From positions 1-64,000 of the forward strand of contig JAHHHM010000007.1 of the NCBI GenBank assembly GCA_019359355.1: DNA of 64,000 bases. The letters run 5' to 3'. The position numbers and the translations under genes are program-made. Origin of the DNA: Microcoleus vaginatus WJT46-NPBG5. Lineage in GTDB: Bacteria; Cyanobacteriota; Cyanobacteriia; Cyanobacteriales; Oscillatoriaceae. The notes under the pieces are model-generated. The model was not told where the DNA came from and did not search any database. It saw nothing but the letters and a program-made list of their open reading frames with translations. Of the stretch, positions 1 through 9,350 are shown one piece after another (position 1 is the first letter of the stretch; every line of letters begins with the position of its first letter).

Positions 1-343
1 AGAGGCGTTAATAAACAGATGTTGTATCCTTCAGGAAATGAAAGAGGAGATCAAAAACTTAACCAACTATCATTGGTTAAACAGTGGTTGATGCTTTAGT
101 TGCTTATATAAACCGGATTTGGTATCATTCATCACTTTTAGGCTACCTTCCAGTGTTGAGAAATCGTAACGAATCCATTCACCCTATCGTTACGAAATAA
201 CGTGTACAAAAGTGTTAATGGAATAGCACTTGCTTGCGAACTTTGATGTTTATAGTTGCGCCGGCAAACAATAAAAATCCCCTTAAGAGTTCTTTGCTAG
301 TCAAACTTCTCTAAGGGGTTTTTAAATTCCGTTAAATTAAGGT
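1..343. other. Gene-poor left edge of the window
   Basis: Two overlapping plus-strand frames are open from the left edge, one to the TGA at 89-91 and one to the TAG at 97-99. Either could be the last ~30 codons of a gene cut by the window, but neither gives a recognisable family. The rest is AT-rich and holds only the terminator of the leftward glutaredoxin gene. Confidence 0.4.
273..323 (-). terminator. Rho-independent terminator after the glutaredoxin gene
   Basis: The arms are AAAAATCCCCTTAAGAG at 273-289 and CTCTAAGGGGTTTTT at 309-323. They pair with two single-base bulges and leave a U-run on the minus strand. It lies about 20 bases past the stop codon of the leftward grx gene. The A/T tails on both sides mean it could act in both directions. 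Confidence 0.75.
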
Positions 344-667
344 TTAAGAAGCAAGAGCGACTTCTAGCATCTCTTGCAATTCGCCCTTTTGGTACAGCTC
401 AATCATAATATCGGAGCCGCCAACAAACTCACCATTAATGTAAACCTGGGGAATGGTTGGCCAGTTGGAATACTCTTTAATTCCCTGACGAATTTCCCAA
501 TCTTCCAGAATATCAATGGTTTCGTAGGGAACTCCCATCGCGTTGAGAATCTGCACCACATTGTTAGAAAAACCACACTGGGGCATCAACTTATTGCCCT
601 TCATAAACACCAAAATTTTGTTTTGCTGTACTAAATTATCAATTCGCTCTTTCAGTTCTGGGTTCAT
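344..667 (-). CDS. grxD: Monothiol glutaredoxin of the Grx4/GrxD (CGFS) family
   Basis: The 107-residue protein has the CGFS active site (PQCGFS, about residues 30-35), followed by the [14 protein letters not shown] block (cis-Pro TIP and GG glutathione site) typical of CGFS glutaredoxins. Members of this family bind a glutathione-ligated [2Fe-2S] cluster and act in Fe-S cluster transfer and iron sensing rather than as dithiol reductases. The length matches single-domain members. The BolA gene lies 64 bases upstream on the same strand, and BolA proteins are the known partners of CGFS glutaredoxins, so the two are probably co-transcribed. Function is inferred from the motif and the neighbour; confidence in the family is high. 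Confidence 0.95.
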   Translation of the reverse strand: MNPELKERIDNLVQQNKILVFMKGNKLMPQCGFSNNVVQILNAMGVPYETIDILEDWEIRQGIKEYSNWPTIPQVYINGEFVGGSDIMIELYQKGELQEMLEVALAS

Positions 668-731
668 GGTTGCGCTTGGACTTCCTTTGTCGTCTTGTGT
701 GGATCTAGTGTTTAGTTTATCGTTCTTGAAG

Positions 732-992
732 CTAGACCGGCTGACCGGCAGCCGCCCACGACTGGGGCGTGTAAGTCTTTAAAGCAAGGGCGTGAATGGC
801 TTCTGTAGACATCGCCTCGCGCACAGCACCATAAACCAATTGATGCTGCTGTACCAATCCTTTGCCTTCAAATAGCGATGAAACGACTGTTACCTGATAG
901 TGATCGCCACTGCCAGTTAAATCTTGAACCACAACTTGGGCATCTGGCATTTGAGCCTTGATCATTGCCTCTACCCGATCGGGGCTAATCAT
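732..992 (-). CDS. bolA: BolA family protein
   Basis: This 86-residue protein shows the BolA fold pattern: an N-terminal helix (residues 1-15, with [11 protein letters not shown]), a beta strand ending in [17 protein letters not shown], and a C-terminal helix containing [22 protein letters not shown]. BolA proteins bind [2Fe-2S] clusters jointly with CGFS glutaredoxins, and that partner is the next gene downstream. The protein most likely works in iron-sulphur sensing or delivery in the cytosol. The family call is secure; the physiological role is inferred from the gene pair. Confidence 0.93.
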   Translation of the reverse strand: MISPDRVEAMIKAQMPDAQVVVQDLTGSGDHYQVTVVSSLFEGKGLVQQHQLVYGAVREAMSTEAIHALALKTYTPQSWAAAGQPV

Positions 993-1126
993 TGCTACTC
1001 CTGAGTTTCCTGTCGCTTCTCTATCTAATTTAACTTTAACGGGTTTATCCTGGCCGGCTCAACTGAAGTCAGACTAGAAATTGAGCGAGCTTAGGCAAAA
1101 CCCATCAAATCGTCCCATCCCGCTGA

Positions 1127-1786
1127 TTATTGCGCGGGCCCCCCAGAAGACGAGCTAGGCTCATCACTACGGGGTCTGGGGTAGGGTGAATCCACAAATC
1201 CTAGTTCAAACAACTGCTGATAGGCTTTTTGGCCTAAGTCGCGCGTGGGTTGCTGAGAGCGAATAATCTGAACCAAAAGCGGCACAGCTAATTCCGGCTT
1301 GTTTTGCGCCCGATGCACCAGCGCCAGCTGGTAAGTTGCCTGATCTCGCATCTGGGCGGTTTCTAGGGCTTTCTTGCGAAGACTGTCAGCAATCCGGCTA
1401 TCAATCCCGGAAAAGCTAGAACCCAACTCTTGATAAAAATTCGACAGCTGGTTGAAAACCTGACGAGCTTCCACAAGCTTTTTAGCCGCCCCGTCATAGT
1501 CTTGAGAGGCAACCGCATTGCTCGCTTCATCCATCAAGCGTTGCCCTCCTTGAAGACTCAGCAGGCTGGTATCGAGCACCATCGGACGAGTGGTGTCCGG
1601 TTCTGTCGAGTCCCCAGGTTCGGGAACATCAATGGGAGTTGCAGGGTTTGCCGGCTCAACGGGAATTGTATTCTCTGGCTGGGCAGATTCCTGGGCGCGG
1701 ACACTGGCCAGAGGCAGTAAAGTTAAAATTGCCGTCAGCGGGATTACAGAGGATAAACAGAGGAAGCGAATAGTTCCAGATACCAT
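1127..1786 (-). CDS. Secreted protein of unknown function with a helical repeat-like core
   Basis: A longer frame runs up to 1894, but the ATG at 1786 (residue 37 of that frame) begins a clean signal peptide: MVSGTIRF, then a hydrophobic stretch, then SVRAQ with likely cleavage after an Ala. The preferred product is therefore about 219 residues. After a Pro/Glu/Thr-rich linker the protein is helical, with a segment resembling TPR-type repeats (ASNAVASQDYDGAAKKLVEA; ATYQLALVHRAQNKPELAVP). The tail is Ser/Pro-rich. No catalytic motif was recognised. It probably acts in the periplasm or cell envelope. Confidence 0.7.
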   Translation of the reverse strand: MVSGTIRFLCLSSVIPLTAILTLLPLASVRAQESAQPENTIPVEPANPATPIDVPEPGDSTEPDTTRPMVLDTSLLSLQGGQRLMDEASNAVASQDYDGAAKKLVEARQVFNQLSNFYQELGSSFSGIDSRIADSLRKKALETAQMRDQATYQLALVHRAQNKPELAVPLLVQIIRSQQPTRDLGQKAYQQLFELGFVDSPYPRPRSDEPSSSSGGPAQ

Positions 1787-2151
1787 AAAGTACCTTGTAT
1801 GTGCGTACTTAAAAATCGGAGCGATACAAACTTCGGGTATCTTATTTAAATCCCTGAAGCGGGGTTTTTCAACTCGCCCGCCTCTACCGCCCACAGAATC
1901 GTAACACAGACATGAGCGGTTTGTAACAATCTAATAAGAACTGAAGTTAATATGGCGAAACGTCAATGGATGCGAGTCTAACACCCCACAAACTTAGCTG
2001 AAGTATTCTTCAACTGTCCGAATGTAAATCAGGCAGACTGAGAAAAACATGAGATCCGGCAAGACTCAGATAAAATCCGCCACTGTCAGCAACACATTTA
2101 AATGAGACTCAGTTTGTGAAATAACAACTGTATCACTAGAGGCACGCTTCT
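1787..2151. other. Divergent promoter region between the secreted protein and the protease
   Basis: These 365 bases separate two divergently transcribed genes and must hold both promoters. No operator motif, RNA gene or convincing ORF was recognised. Confidence 0.4.
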
Positions 2152-4269
2152 ATGACTAATCCAGTTAATTCAACCAATTCTTATCAAAACAATTTTCCCG
2201 GTGTGGGCGTCCCCGAAGAAAGCGTGGGTTTCATCTTACAACGGGGGGGAGATGAATTAGCGCTCGAAAAGGTCAGTGCTCGGTTCACTGTGCGCCCCGC
2301 CGGCACCGGCACCCTATCGGAGGATTGGGCACAACTTTGGGGGGCGGTTCGCCATAGGAGCGTGCCGCAAGCCAAGCTCGTAGAATACACCGTTGAACCG
2401 GCTCTCCTCGAACAAGCCATGCAAGCGGCGCGAAATTCAGAAGCCGTTGCCTTCGTCAGTCATGTTTACCACATCAAGAACAACCCAGAGCAACTGCTCT
2501 ACCTCACGGACGAGTTGACTATCCAGTTTAGCGATTCTGCCGATCCGGCAACGCGGGATGCCATCGCAGCGGCAGCGGGACTGCGTCAGATTCGTCTACT
2601 CGCGGGAATTGCCAACACCTTTATCTTTGAAGTCACCAAGCAAGCGACGGAAAATCCGATTAAAATTGCCAACCGGCTCACCGGCAACCGGGCGGTATTG
2701 GTTGCTGAACCGAACATTGTCGTAGAAACAGTTCCTCACTACCGGCCTCGTGACACCCTCTATCCCAAGCAATGGTATCTTTACCACGCCGGCGGCCCGG
2801 AATTAGCAGCCGGTGCTCATATTGATATTGAGAAAGCCTGGGATATCACTCGCGGCGCGCGTTCGGTCGTTGTGGCGGTTGCCGATGATTCAGTGGATCT
2901 CAACCATCCAGATTTTCAAGGCTTGGGTAAAATTGTTGCCCCCCGTGACTTTAAAGCCAAAGACTTTGTGCCGATGCCGGGGGAAGACGAAGATAACCAC
3001 GGCACCGCTTGTGCCGGCGTAGCAGTCGCGGAAGAAACCGGCAGCGGCATTGTAGGGGTTGCCCCCGGTTGTGCCTTGATGCCGTTACGCACTACAGGTT
3101 TTCTGGATGACAGTTCGATTGAGCAACTGTTTGAGTGGGCCATTGCCAAAGGGGCGGCGGTGATTTCTTGTAGCTGGGGTCCCTCTGCTGTTTATTTTCC
3201 CCTGTCCTTGCGTCAAAGCGCCGTTGTACATCGTGCCGCAACAGAAGGGCGCAACGGCAAAGGTTGCGTGATACTCTTTGCTGCCGGTAATGCCAACCGT
3301 CCTACAACCGGCACGATTAATGAACGCGGCTGGCCAAACAATATTTTGCAAGGCCAAACGAAATGGCTAGGCGGTTTTAGCGTTCACCCGGACGTGATGA
3401 CTATTTCTGCCTGCACCAGTTTGAACAAAAAAGCTGCCTACAGTAATTGGGGTCCCACCATCTCTGTTTGTGCCCCCAGCAATAATGCGCCCCCCGGAAT
3501 GTGGCTGCAAGAAACCGGCTATATCAACACAGCGCCGCAAGTGACCGTCTCTCTAGCCGGTCAAGGGGTTTTTACTGCCGATCGCATGGGTCCTCTCGGT
3601 TATGATGCGGAGGATTACACCGGCTATTTTGGCGGCACTTCTAGCTCTACCCCTGTGGTTGCCGGTGTTGCAGCTTTAGTGCTTTCTGTCAATCCTGATT
3701 TAACTGCTCAGGAAGTCAAGCAAATTCTGCAAAATACCGCAGATAAAATTACTGATAAAGAACCCGATCCGCAACTGGGTATCAACATGGGCACTTATGA
3801 CGCCAACGGACACTCCCAGTGGTTTGGCTATGGCAAAGTGAATGCTTTTAAGGCAGTACAGGCGGCACAAAAGCAAGTGACCTCCTTGAAAGTTTCCCGA
3901 CAGCTACAAGGGCGCAATGACACTAGCGTGGCGATTCCTGATTATAACTTGCGAGGTATTACCAGCCCTATCCAAATGAATGATACGGGTGCTGTGCGCG
4001 ATATTCGCGTCGGTGTAGATATTGAACACAGTTTTATGGGCGATCTGGAGATTTATTTAATCGCCCCTACCGGCAAGATCGTTTTGCTGCAAGGACGTAC
4101 CCAAGGGCGCAATAAGCGATTACAGATAGCGTATTCTCTGCAAACAACGCCAGTGCTGAAGCTGTTGATCAATCAGCCGGTAAAAGGTGTTTGGCAGTTG
4201 CGCGTTATTGACAGTGCCCTAGAAGACACCGGCAAATTGCTAAGCTGGGAATTAACTTTAGGCATCTAA
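2152..4269 (+). CDS. Subtilisin-like serine protease (peptidase S8) with C-terminal P domain
   Basis: The 705-residue protein carries the full S8 triad: Asp in VVVAVADDSVDLNHPDF (about residue 247), His in EDNHGTACAGVA (about 283) and Ser in GGTSSSTPVVAG (about 500). Residues 1-200 form a long N-terminal prodomain-like region without an evident signal peptide. The last ~130 residues match the proprotein-convertase P domain (DIRVGVDIEHSFMGDLEIYL; VKGVWQLRVIDSALEDTGKL). Cyanobacterial calcium-dependent and kexin-like proteases have this layout. The target is unknown. The gene stands alone, with a divergent neighbour upstream and a convergent one downstream. Confidence 0.92.
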   Translation: MTNPVNSTNSYQNNFPGVGVPEESVGFILQRGGDELALEKVSARFTVRPAGTGTLSEDWAQLWGAVRHRSVPQAKLVEYTVEPALLEQAMQAARNSEAVAFVSHVYHIKNNPEQLLYLTDELTIQFSDSADPATRDAIAAAAGLRQIRLLAGIANTFIFEVTKQATENPIKIANRLTGNRAVLVAEPNIVVETVPHYRPRDTLYPKQWYLYHAGGPELAAGAHIDIEKAWDITRGARSVVVAVADDSVDLNHPDFQGLGKIVAPRDFKAKDFVPMPGEDEDNHGTACAGVAVAEETGSGIVGVAPGCALMPLRTTGFLDDSSIEQLFEWAIAKGAAVISCSWGPSAVYFPLSLRQSAVVHRAATEGRNGKGCVILFAAGNANRPTTGTINERGWPNNILQGQTKWLGGFSVHPDVMTISACTSLNKKAAYSNWGPTISVCAPSNNAPPGMWLQETGYINTAPQVTVSLAGQGVFTADRMGPLGYDAEDYTGYFGGTSSSTPVVAGVAALVLSVNPDLTAQEVKQILQNTADKITDKEPDPQLGINMGTYDANGHSQWFGYGKVNAFKAVQAAQKQVTSLKVSRQLQGRNDTSVAIPDYNLRGITSPIQMNDTGAVRDIRVGVDIEHSFMGDLEIYLIAPTGKIVLLQGRTQGRNKRLQIAYSLQTTPVLKLLINQPVKGVWQLRVIDSALEDTGKLLSWELTLGI

Positions 4270-4310
4270 TCTGTATCCATCTGTATATGCCTGCCGGCAC
4301 CCTGCGCTAT

Positions 4311-4340
4311 CATCTGCGTTTATCTGCGTGCATCTGCGGT
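4311..4340. repeat. Degenerate tandem ATCTGCG repeat
   Basis: Three imperfect copies of CATCTGCGT/TATCTGCGT/CATCTGCGG follow one another, preceded by the related ATCTGTATCCATCTGTATATG at 4269-4289. The spacer 4270-4542 between the convergent protease and GGDEF genes holds nothing else recognised. Confidence 0.55.
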
Positions 4341-4542
4341 TAAAAAAAAGCCAAAACTCCACTTTTACAACAAGTCTATAAGTCTATCGGTTAGAGAAAA
4401 CTACAAAATCAATACCTACCAGCCCATCAAAAACCTTTTTGTAAAAGCTTAAAGGTGATTATGATGATGTGTAAAATCGGCACGCAATTTTTTCTGAACA
4501 GTAGCAACGAGATCAGAAAGTTTTGCGAGATTGCAACAGCCT

Positions 4543-6285
4543 TTATAAACTCTTAATTTCTCGTCGGCTCACCCGATCTCTACCCATTTTTTTTGCCTCA
4601 TAAAGTGCCTCGTCGGCCATTTTAATCAAATCCAGCGGCAAAGCTTCAAAATCTGCAATCATGCTAGCTAGCCCACAACTGAGCGTAACATACTCACTCG
4701 TTTCGGAATTGATATGAGCGATTTGTAAAGCTTTAACTTGAGAGCGGATTTGCTGAGCCAATTCCCAAGCAACTTCCGAATTTGTATTAGGCAGAATCAC
4801 TACAAATTCTTCCCCACCATACCGGGCAATTAAATCTGTCGGGCGTACAGCTTCACTAAGCGTTTTAGCAATTTGTTGTAGACACCAATCACCGGCTTGA
4901 TGACCGTAAGTATCATTATAGATTTTAAAATAATCAACATCACATAAAATTAGAGAAAGCTCTTGTTTTTCCTGTGCAGATTGCCACCATTGTTTCTCTA
5001 TATATTCGTTAAAATAACGACGATTGGCAACCTGAGTCAAACCATCTAAGGAGGCTAAACGCTGCAATTTGTGATTGTAGTAACCGACAATCACAATCCC
5101 CGATGTAATTAAAGCAACAATGGGTGCAACCACAGGAATCCACCAACCGCTCAAGAAAGCAAGATAACTGACACCAATTGGAGTAACTGCCACCCCGATT
5201 ACTGCCCCAATATTCCAGACAGGAACTACTTTTTTTCTCAAGGAATTTTGCTGTAGCAATCCCCAACTGCTTAGCGCGCCGGCAAAAGACCAAATCCCAA
5301 TCCACATCCACTCTACTCCATCCGGCCAGAATCGGATCAGGCTACGTCCTTCTAGGGCAGCACTTAAAATTTGGCTGGTTAAATTCGCGTGAATAAAAAC
5401 CCCTGGTGTGCGACTAGGGCTGCCGGTAAAACTGTTATCATAAGGAGTCAAAAAAAGGTCATTAAAACTTTGGCCGGTTGCGCCAATTAAAACAATGCGA
5501 CCTCGCAAACGATTGGATTGTATCTGATTTTCTAATACCTCTTTTAAGGATAACGTCTCGAAGTTTTCTCGCGTTCCCCGATAGTTCAGCAAAATTTGAT
5601 AACCACCGGCATCAAGACCAACATAGCCTCCCTCATTGCCTTTTAAGGGCACAAATAAAGCTTTTCCTAACTTTAAGTTCATCTTGCCGGCATCCACCAT
5701 TTCTAAGCGAATGCCCTTTTCTTTCAGATAAATCAGCGCTAAGCGCACCGCCAAGGCTAATTGCGAAGGTTCTTTTTCACTCGGCTTCACTGACAGCAAA
5801 CCCCGCCGCACTTTGCCATCTGCATCTAACACTAAATCGGCTAAACCCACTTGATCTTGTTGCTTTAAAATGGGGGATGGGGCTACAGTTTCGCCCACCA
5901 CTTTCTCAACGCCAATTAGATTTGGGGTAGATTTAAATATTTCTACTAATGCCTGATGCCCTGGTTCTACCGGCAAATTGCGATACAGATCCATGCCAAT
6001 CGCCAAGGGCTGCTGTCTTTTCAGATTTTCGATCAATTTAGCCAGCACAGCATCAGACATCGGCCATTGTCCGAGTTCATTGATATCTGACTCGTTAATC
6101 GTCACAACTACGATACGCGAGTCTGCTACTTCTCGGGGACGCCAGCGAAAAAAAGCATCAAGCGTCGCCCATTCTAGAAGCTGGAAGCAGCCCAAAGAGT
6201 TAGCAATGATCACTAATCCTGCTACAGGGACTGCAATCAGTATTTCTTTGCACTGCCCGATTCCTTTTCCAATCTGTTTCCACAT
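4543..6285 (-). CDS. CHASE2-domain diguanylate cyclase (membrane-bound)
   Basis: This 580-residue sensor starts with a transmembrane helix (about residues 12-33). An extracytoplasmic CHASE2 domain follows (about 34-330, with VVVTINESDINELGQWP), then two or three further transmembrane helices (about 335-420) and a GGDEF domain with the active motif YGGEEF. The second part of the domain begins at LASLDGLTQVANRRYF. An intact GGEEF suggests cyclic di-GMP synthesis in response to an unknown external signal. The CHASE2 half is highly similar to the next gene upstream, so the two arose by duplication. No EAL domain is present. Confidence 0.93.
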   Translation of the reverse strand: MWKQIGKGIGQCKEILIAVPVAGLVIIANSLGCFQLLEWATLDAFFRWRPREVADSRIVVVTINESDINELGQWPMSDAVLAKLIENLKRQQPLAIGMDLYRNLPVEPGHQALVEIFKSTPNLIGVEKVVGETVAPSPILKQQDQVGLADLVLDADGKVRRGLLSVKPSEKEPSQLALAVRLALIYLKEKGIRLEMVDAGKMNLKLGKALFVPLKGNEGGYVGLDAGGYQILLNYRGTRENFETLSLKEVLENQIQSNRLRGRIVLIGATGQSFNDLFLTPYDNSFTGSPSRTPGVFIHANLTSQILSAALEGRSLIRFWPDGVEWMWIGIWSFAGALSSWGLLQQNSLRKKVVPVWNIGAVIGVAVTPIGVSYLAFLSGWWIPVVAPIVALITSGIVIVGYYNHKLQRLASLDGLTQVANRRYFNEYIEKQWWQSAQEKQELSLILCDVDYFKIYNDTYGHQAGDWCLQQIAKTLSEAVRPTDLIARYGGEEFVVILPNTNSEVAWELAQQIRSQVKALQIAHINSETSEYVTLSCGLASMIADFEALPLDLIKMADEALYEAKKMGRDRVSRREIKSL

Positions 6286-6621
6286 AGAAGATAGCCCGCA
6301 CCCAAATTGACTCAGTTAACCATTTTTTTACGATACTGTTATCGAATTATTTCTACAAAAAGTTGTGAGTGCTCTCCTTGAACGCTTCGCTATTCTATGA
6401 GAACTTGTCTCCTAACCGCAATCATAAGCTCTATTCTTTGCTCTGTCTTCCCGATTCTTTAGACTTTTAACACTTCTTGTCTAGAGTAAATGTGCTGCTA
6501 AGCGTTTATTTATATCTTAAAAATATGATAAATTTTTAAAAAAACCAAGCTTTTAAAAAGTTTTACCGACACTTGCCTGAAATATACTTGTTAAGCATTT
6601 ATAAAAATTTCATCGATTTAC
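6286..6621. other. AT-rich spacer between the duplicated CHASE2 genes
   Basis: These 336 bases lie downstream of the cyclase gene and upstream of the GGDEF gene. They are very AT-rich and contain no ORF, hairpin terminator or recognised operator. The downstream gene may have its own promoter here. Confidence 0.35.
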
Positions 6622-9159
6622 TCAAATTTGCTGAGAGCTTTCGAGAATTTGCTGCCGGCAGCGTTCTAAGTAACTTTTAGCAATCCGATCTCCAGGGTAA
6701 GTTTTTAAGCAGCTTTGAAATTTTTGCGCGGCCTCCCAGAAACGTCCTAGATTGTAAAGAAGTAAAGCTTTTTCAAAACTTGTTTTAGTTTGGAGTTTAG
6801 CTTCTTTTATTTCTGCCGGATCGGCATCAAATATTTCATAAACGGTAACCATCTGGGATTTTCCTTTAACTTTAACTTTATCAATTAACCGAAACGCATA
6901 ATCAGATGGATTTTTGAGTGATAAAAAAGTTTGTCCGGAAATTAATAAAGATACGCCATAAGTTTTGGTTAAGCCTTCAATGCGGGAAGCTAAATTAACA
7001 GCATCACTGATAACCGTTCCATTCATCCGGGAATTACTGCCGACGGTGCCCAACATTAAAGAGCCGGTATTAATACCAATGCCAATTTGAATTGGTATAT
7101 AGCCCGAATTAATTCTAGTTTGGTTATATTCAGCTAGCTTAGTGAGCATAGAAATTGCCGCTCTCAGTGCGTCATCTGCTCCTTCACTAAATAAAGCCAT
7201 AATTGCATCACCAATATATTTATCAATAAACCCGTGATTTTCAGTAATTGCCGGCTCCATTCGAGATAAATAGGCATTAATAAATTTAAAATTATCTTCT
7301 GGTGTCATCGTTTCCGATAAGGTTGTAAAGTCGCGAATATCGGAAAACAACACTGACATTTCTAATTGAATATTGTCTCCTAATTTAGCATCAAGAATAC
7401 TTTCATATCCTAATAGATTGAGAAATTCATGGGGCACAAATCGCCCGTAAGCATCGGTAATTTCTAATTCAGCATCCAGAGCTTTTTCTAAATTTTGATT
7501 CAGTTCAAACAGTTGTTTGGTAAACTTTTCTCGTTCAGCTTCTGCTTGTTTGCGTTCCGTGATATCTTGAAAGGCAACAATTGCGTAAGCAACATTACCT
7601 GCGTCATCAAAAATAGGAGTTCCCCAGGTTTCGATAGGAATAATCTTGCCTTCTCGATGAATTTCGATATCATAAGCAGTTGCCCGTTCTCCCCTCAGCG
7701 CTCGCACCACGGATAATTTTTCTGAAGGATAAAGTTGATCGGTGCCGGCAATATAAAGTTGATAAACCTCTGACAATTGCTCCACGGTTGCGGAGTAAAT
7801 TACACCTTGACCGAGTAACTGCTGTGCCTTCTGATTTGTGTAGCACGGTCTGCCGCTGCTATCAAGGACGGCTACCGCAACTGACATCGCTTCTAAGAAT
7901 TGAGATAATTTTCTCTCACTTTCGCGTTGGACTCCTCGATTGTAATAACCGGCAATACTAATCGCAGATAGCAAAAAAGCAACTAATGGCGAGATTGTAG
8001 GTATCCACCAGCTAACCAAAAACGCAATATAGCTGCTGCTCATCAAAATCGTTACCGGCAGTAAAATTCCACTGCCAAGAACAGTCCATCTCAAGACTAT
8101 ATTTTGTCTGAATAGTTTGGATGCCAGTAGCGCCCAACTTACGGAAGCGCCGGCAAAAGACCAAGCTAAAACCCACAGCCACTCCACCAGCTCATGCCAA
8201 ACCTTGATAAATGGACGCCCTTCTAAGGCGGCACTTAAAATTTGGCTCGTTAAATTAGCGTGAATAAAAACCCCTGGGGTGCGAGTAGGGCTGTCGGTAA
8301 AACTATTACCGTAGGGAGTTAAAAAAAAGTCATTAAAACTTTGGCCAGTGACGCCAATCAAAACAATGCGATCTCGCAAACTATTCGGCTCTATCCGGTT
8401 TGCTAACACATCTTTTAGAGATAAGGTCTCGAAGCTCTCTCGCGTCCCCCGATAGTTCAGCAAAATTTGATACCCGCCGGGATCAAAGCCGACATAGCCT
8501 CCCTCATTGCCTTTTAAGGGTACGAATAAAGCTTTTCCTAACTTTAAGTGCTTCTTGCCGGCATCCACTATTTCTAAGCCAATGCCCTTTTCTTTCAGAT
8601 AAATCAGTGCCAAGCGCACCGCCAAGCCTAATTGCGAGGGTTCTTTTTCACTCGATTTCAGTGACAGCAAACCCCGGCGTACTTTGCCATCTGCATCTAA
8701 CACTAAATCGGCTAAACCCACTTGATCTTGCTGCTTTAATATCGAGGATGGAGCAACAGTCTCGCCCCCCACTTTCTCAACACCAATTAGATTTGGGGTA
8801 GATTTAAATATTTCTACTAATGCCTGATGCCCTGGTTCTACCGGCAAATTGCGATACAGATCCAAGCCAATCGCCAAGGGCTGCTGTCTTTTCAAATTTT
8901 CGATCAATTTAGCCAGCACAGCATCAGACATGGGCCACTGCTCAAGGCCATCAATATCTGATTCATCAATGGTGACAATCACAATGCGCGGATCGACGGG
9001 TTCGCGGGGGCGTAGGCGAAAAAATTTATCGAGCGTTGCCCATTCTAGAAGCTGAAACAAACCAAAAGAATTGGCAGCAATGACTAAACCCGCTACCGAG
9101 GGGGCGATCATCAGGACACCGCGCCATTTCCAAATTCGCTTGCTGAGCTTTCGCCCCAT
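6622..9159 (-). CDS. CHASE2-PAS class III nucleotide cyclase (predicted adenylate cyclase)
   Basis: The order is an N-terminal transmembrane helix, CHASE2 (to about residue 330), transmembrane helices (to about 420), a PAS domain with a PAC tail (about 425-550), a short coiled coil, a class III cyclase domain (about 580-770) and a TPR-like tail. Metal-binding Asp residues are visible in VLFSDIRDFTTLSE and YIGDAIMALF. The RMNGTVISDAVNLASRIE segment has Thr where many adenylate cyclases have Asp, as in cyanobacterial CyaC-type enzymes, so cAMP is the likely product. The frame extends to a GTG at 9171. The ATG at 9159 is preferred because it aligns with the start of the paralogue. A hairpin-rich leader precedes it. 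Confidence 0.92.
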   Translation of the reverse strand: MGRKLSKRIWKWRGVLMIAPSVAGLVIAANSFGLFQLLEWATLDKFFRLRPREPVDPRIVIVTIDESDIDGLEQWPMSDAVLAKLIENLKRQQPLAIGLDLYRNLPVEPGHQALVEIFKSTPNLIGVEKVGGETVAPSSILKQQDQVGLADLVLDADGKVRRGLLSLKSSEKEPSQLGLAVRLALIYLKEKGIGLEIVDAGKKHLKLGKALFVPLKGNEGGYVGFDPGGYQILLNYRGTRESFETLSLKDVLANRIEPNSLRDRIVLIGVTGQSFNDFFLTPYGNSFTDSPTRTPGVFIHANLTSQILSAALEGRPFIKVWHELVEWLWVLAWSFAGASVSWALLASKLFRQNIVLRWTVLGSGILLPVTILMSSSYIAFLVSWWIPTISPLVAFLLSAISIAGYYNRGVQRESERKLSQFLEAMSVAVAVLDSSGRPCYTNQKAQQLLGQGVIYSATVEQLSEVYQLYIAGTDQLYPSEKLSVVRALRGERATAYDIEIHREGKIIPIETWGTPIFDDAGNVAYAIVAFQDITERKQAEAEREKFTKQLFELNQNLEKALDAELEITDAYGRFVPHEFLNLLGYESILDAKLGDNIQLEMSVLFSDIRDFTTLSETMTPEDNFKFINAYLSRMEPAITENHGFIDKYIGDAIMALFSEGADDALRAAISMLTKLAEYNQTRINSGYIPIQIGIGINTGSLMLGTVGSNSRMNGTVISDAVNLASRIEGLTKTYGVSLLISGQTFLSLKNPSDYAFRLIDKVKVKGKSQMVTVYEIFDADPAEIKEAKLQTKTSFEKALLLYNLGRFWEAAQKFQSCLKTYPGDRIAKSYLERCRQQILESSQQI

Positions 9160-9182
9160 GTTCCCCGGCACCTAGAAATGAC

Positions 9183-9249
9183 ATTAAAAACTGGGTCGAT
9201 AGCCAAATTTTAATTGACTGACCCAGGGTTTGGAAATTAACCCAGTTTC
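9183..9249 (-). promoter_or_regulatory. Alternative-hairpin leader upstream of the cyclase gene
   Basis: Read on the minus strand, three segments can pair in two exclusive ways. AAACTGGGT (9248-9240) and CTGGGTC (9226-9220 complement of GACCCAG) both pair with the segment GACCCAGTTT at 9197-9188. The second pairing leaves a U-run directly after the stem, like an intrinsic terminator 25-30 bases before the start codon. The 9-bp first pairing would prevent it. This is an attenuator-like arrangement seen only by eye. Confidence 0.35.
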
Positions 9250-9350
9250 TATCACCCCTAATCTTATTTAATTTTAGCGTTGCCCTAATGAGAAGCTCGT
9301 GACAGTTATTGGCGCTCAGCAGCTTCTCCACCTGTTAACACGATCTTCCA

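Noticed and set aside
1-99. Possible C-terminal ends of a gene cut by the left edge
   Set aside because: Two different frames are open and neither gives a recognisable family in 30 codons, so no CDS is called.
5478-5930. 150-codon plus-strand frame opposite the CHASE2-GGDEF gene, with a similar one at 8400-8801
   Set aside because: Both are the antisense of the duplicated CHASE2 region. Their mutual similarity follows from the paralogy of the sense genes.
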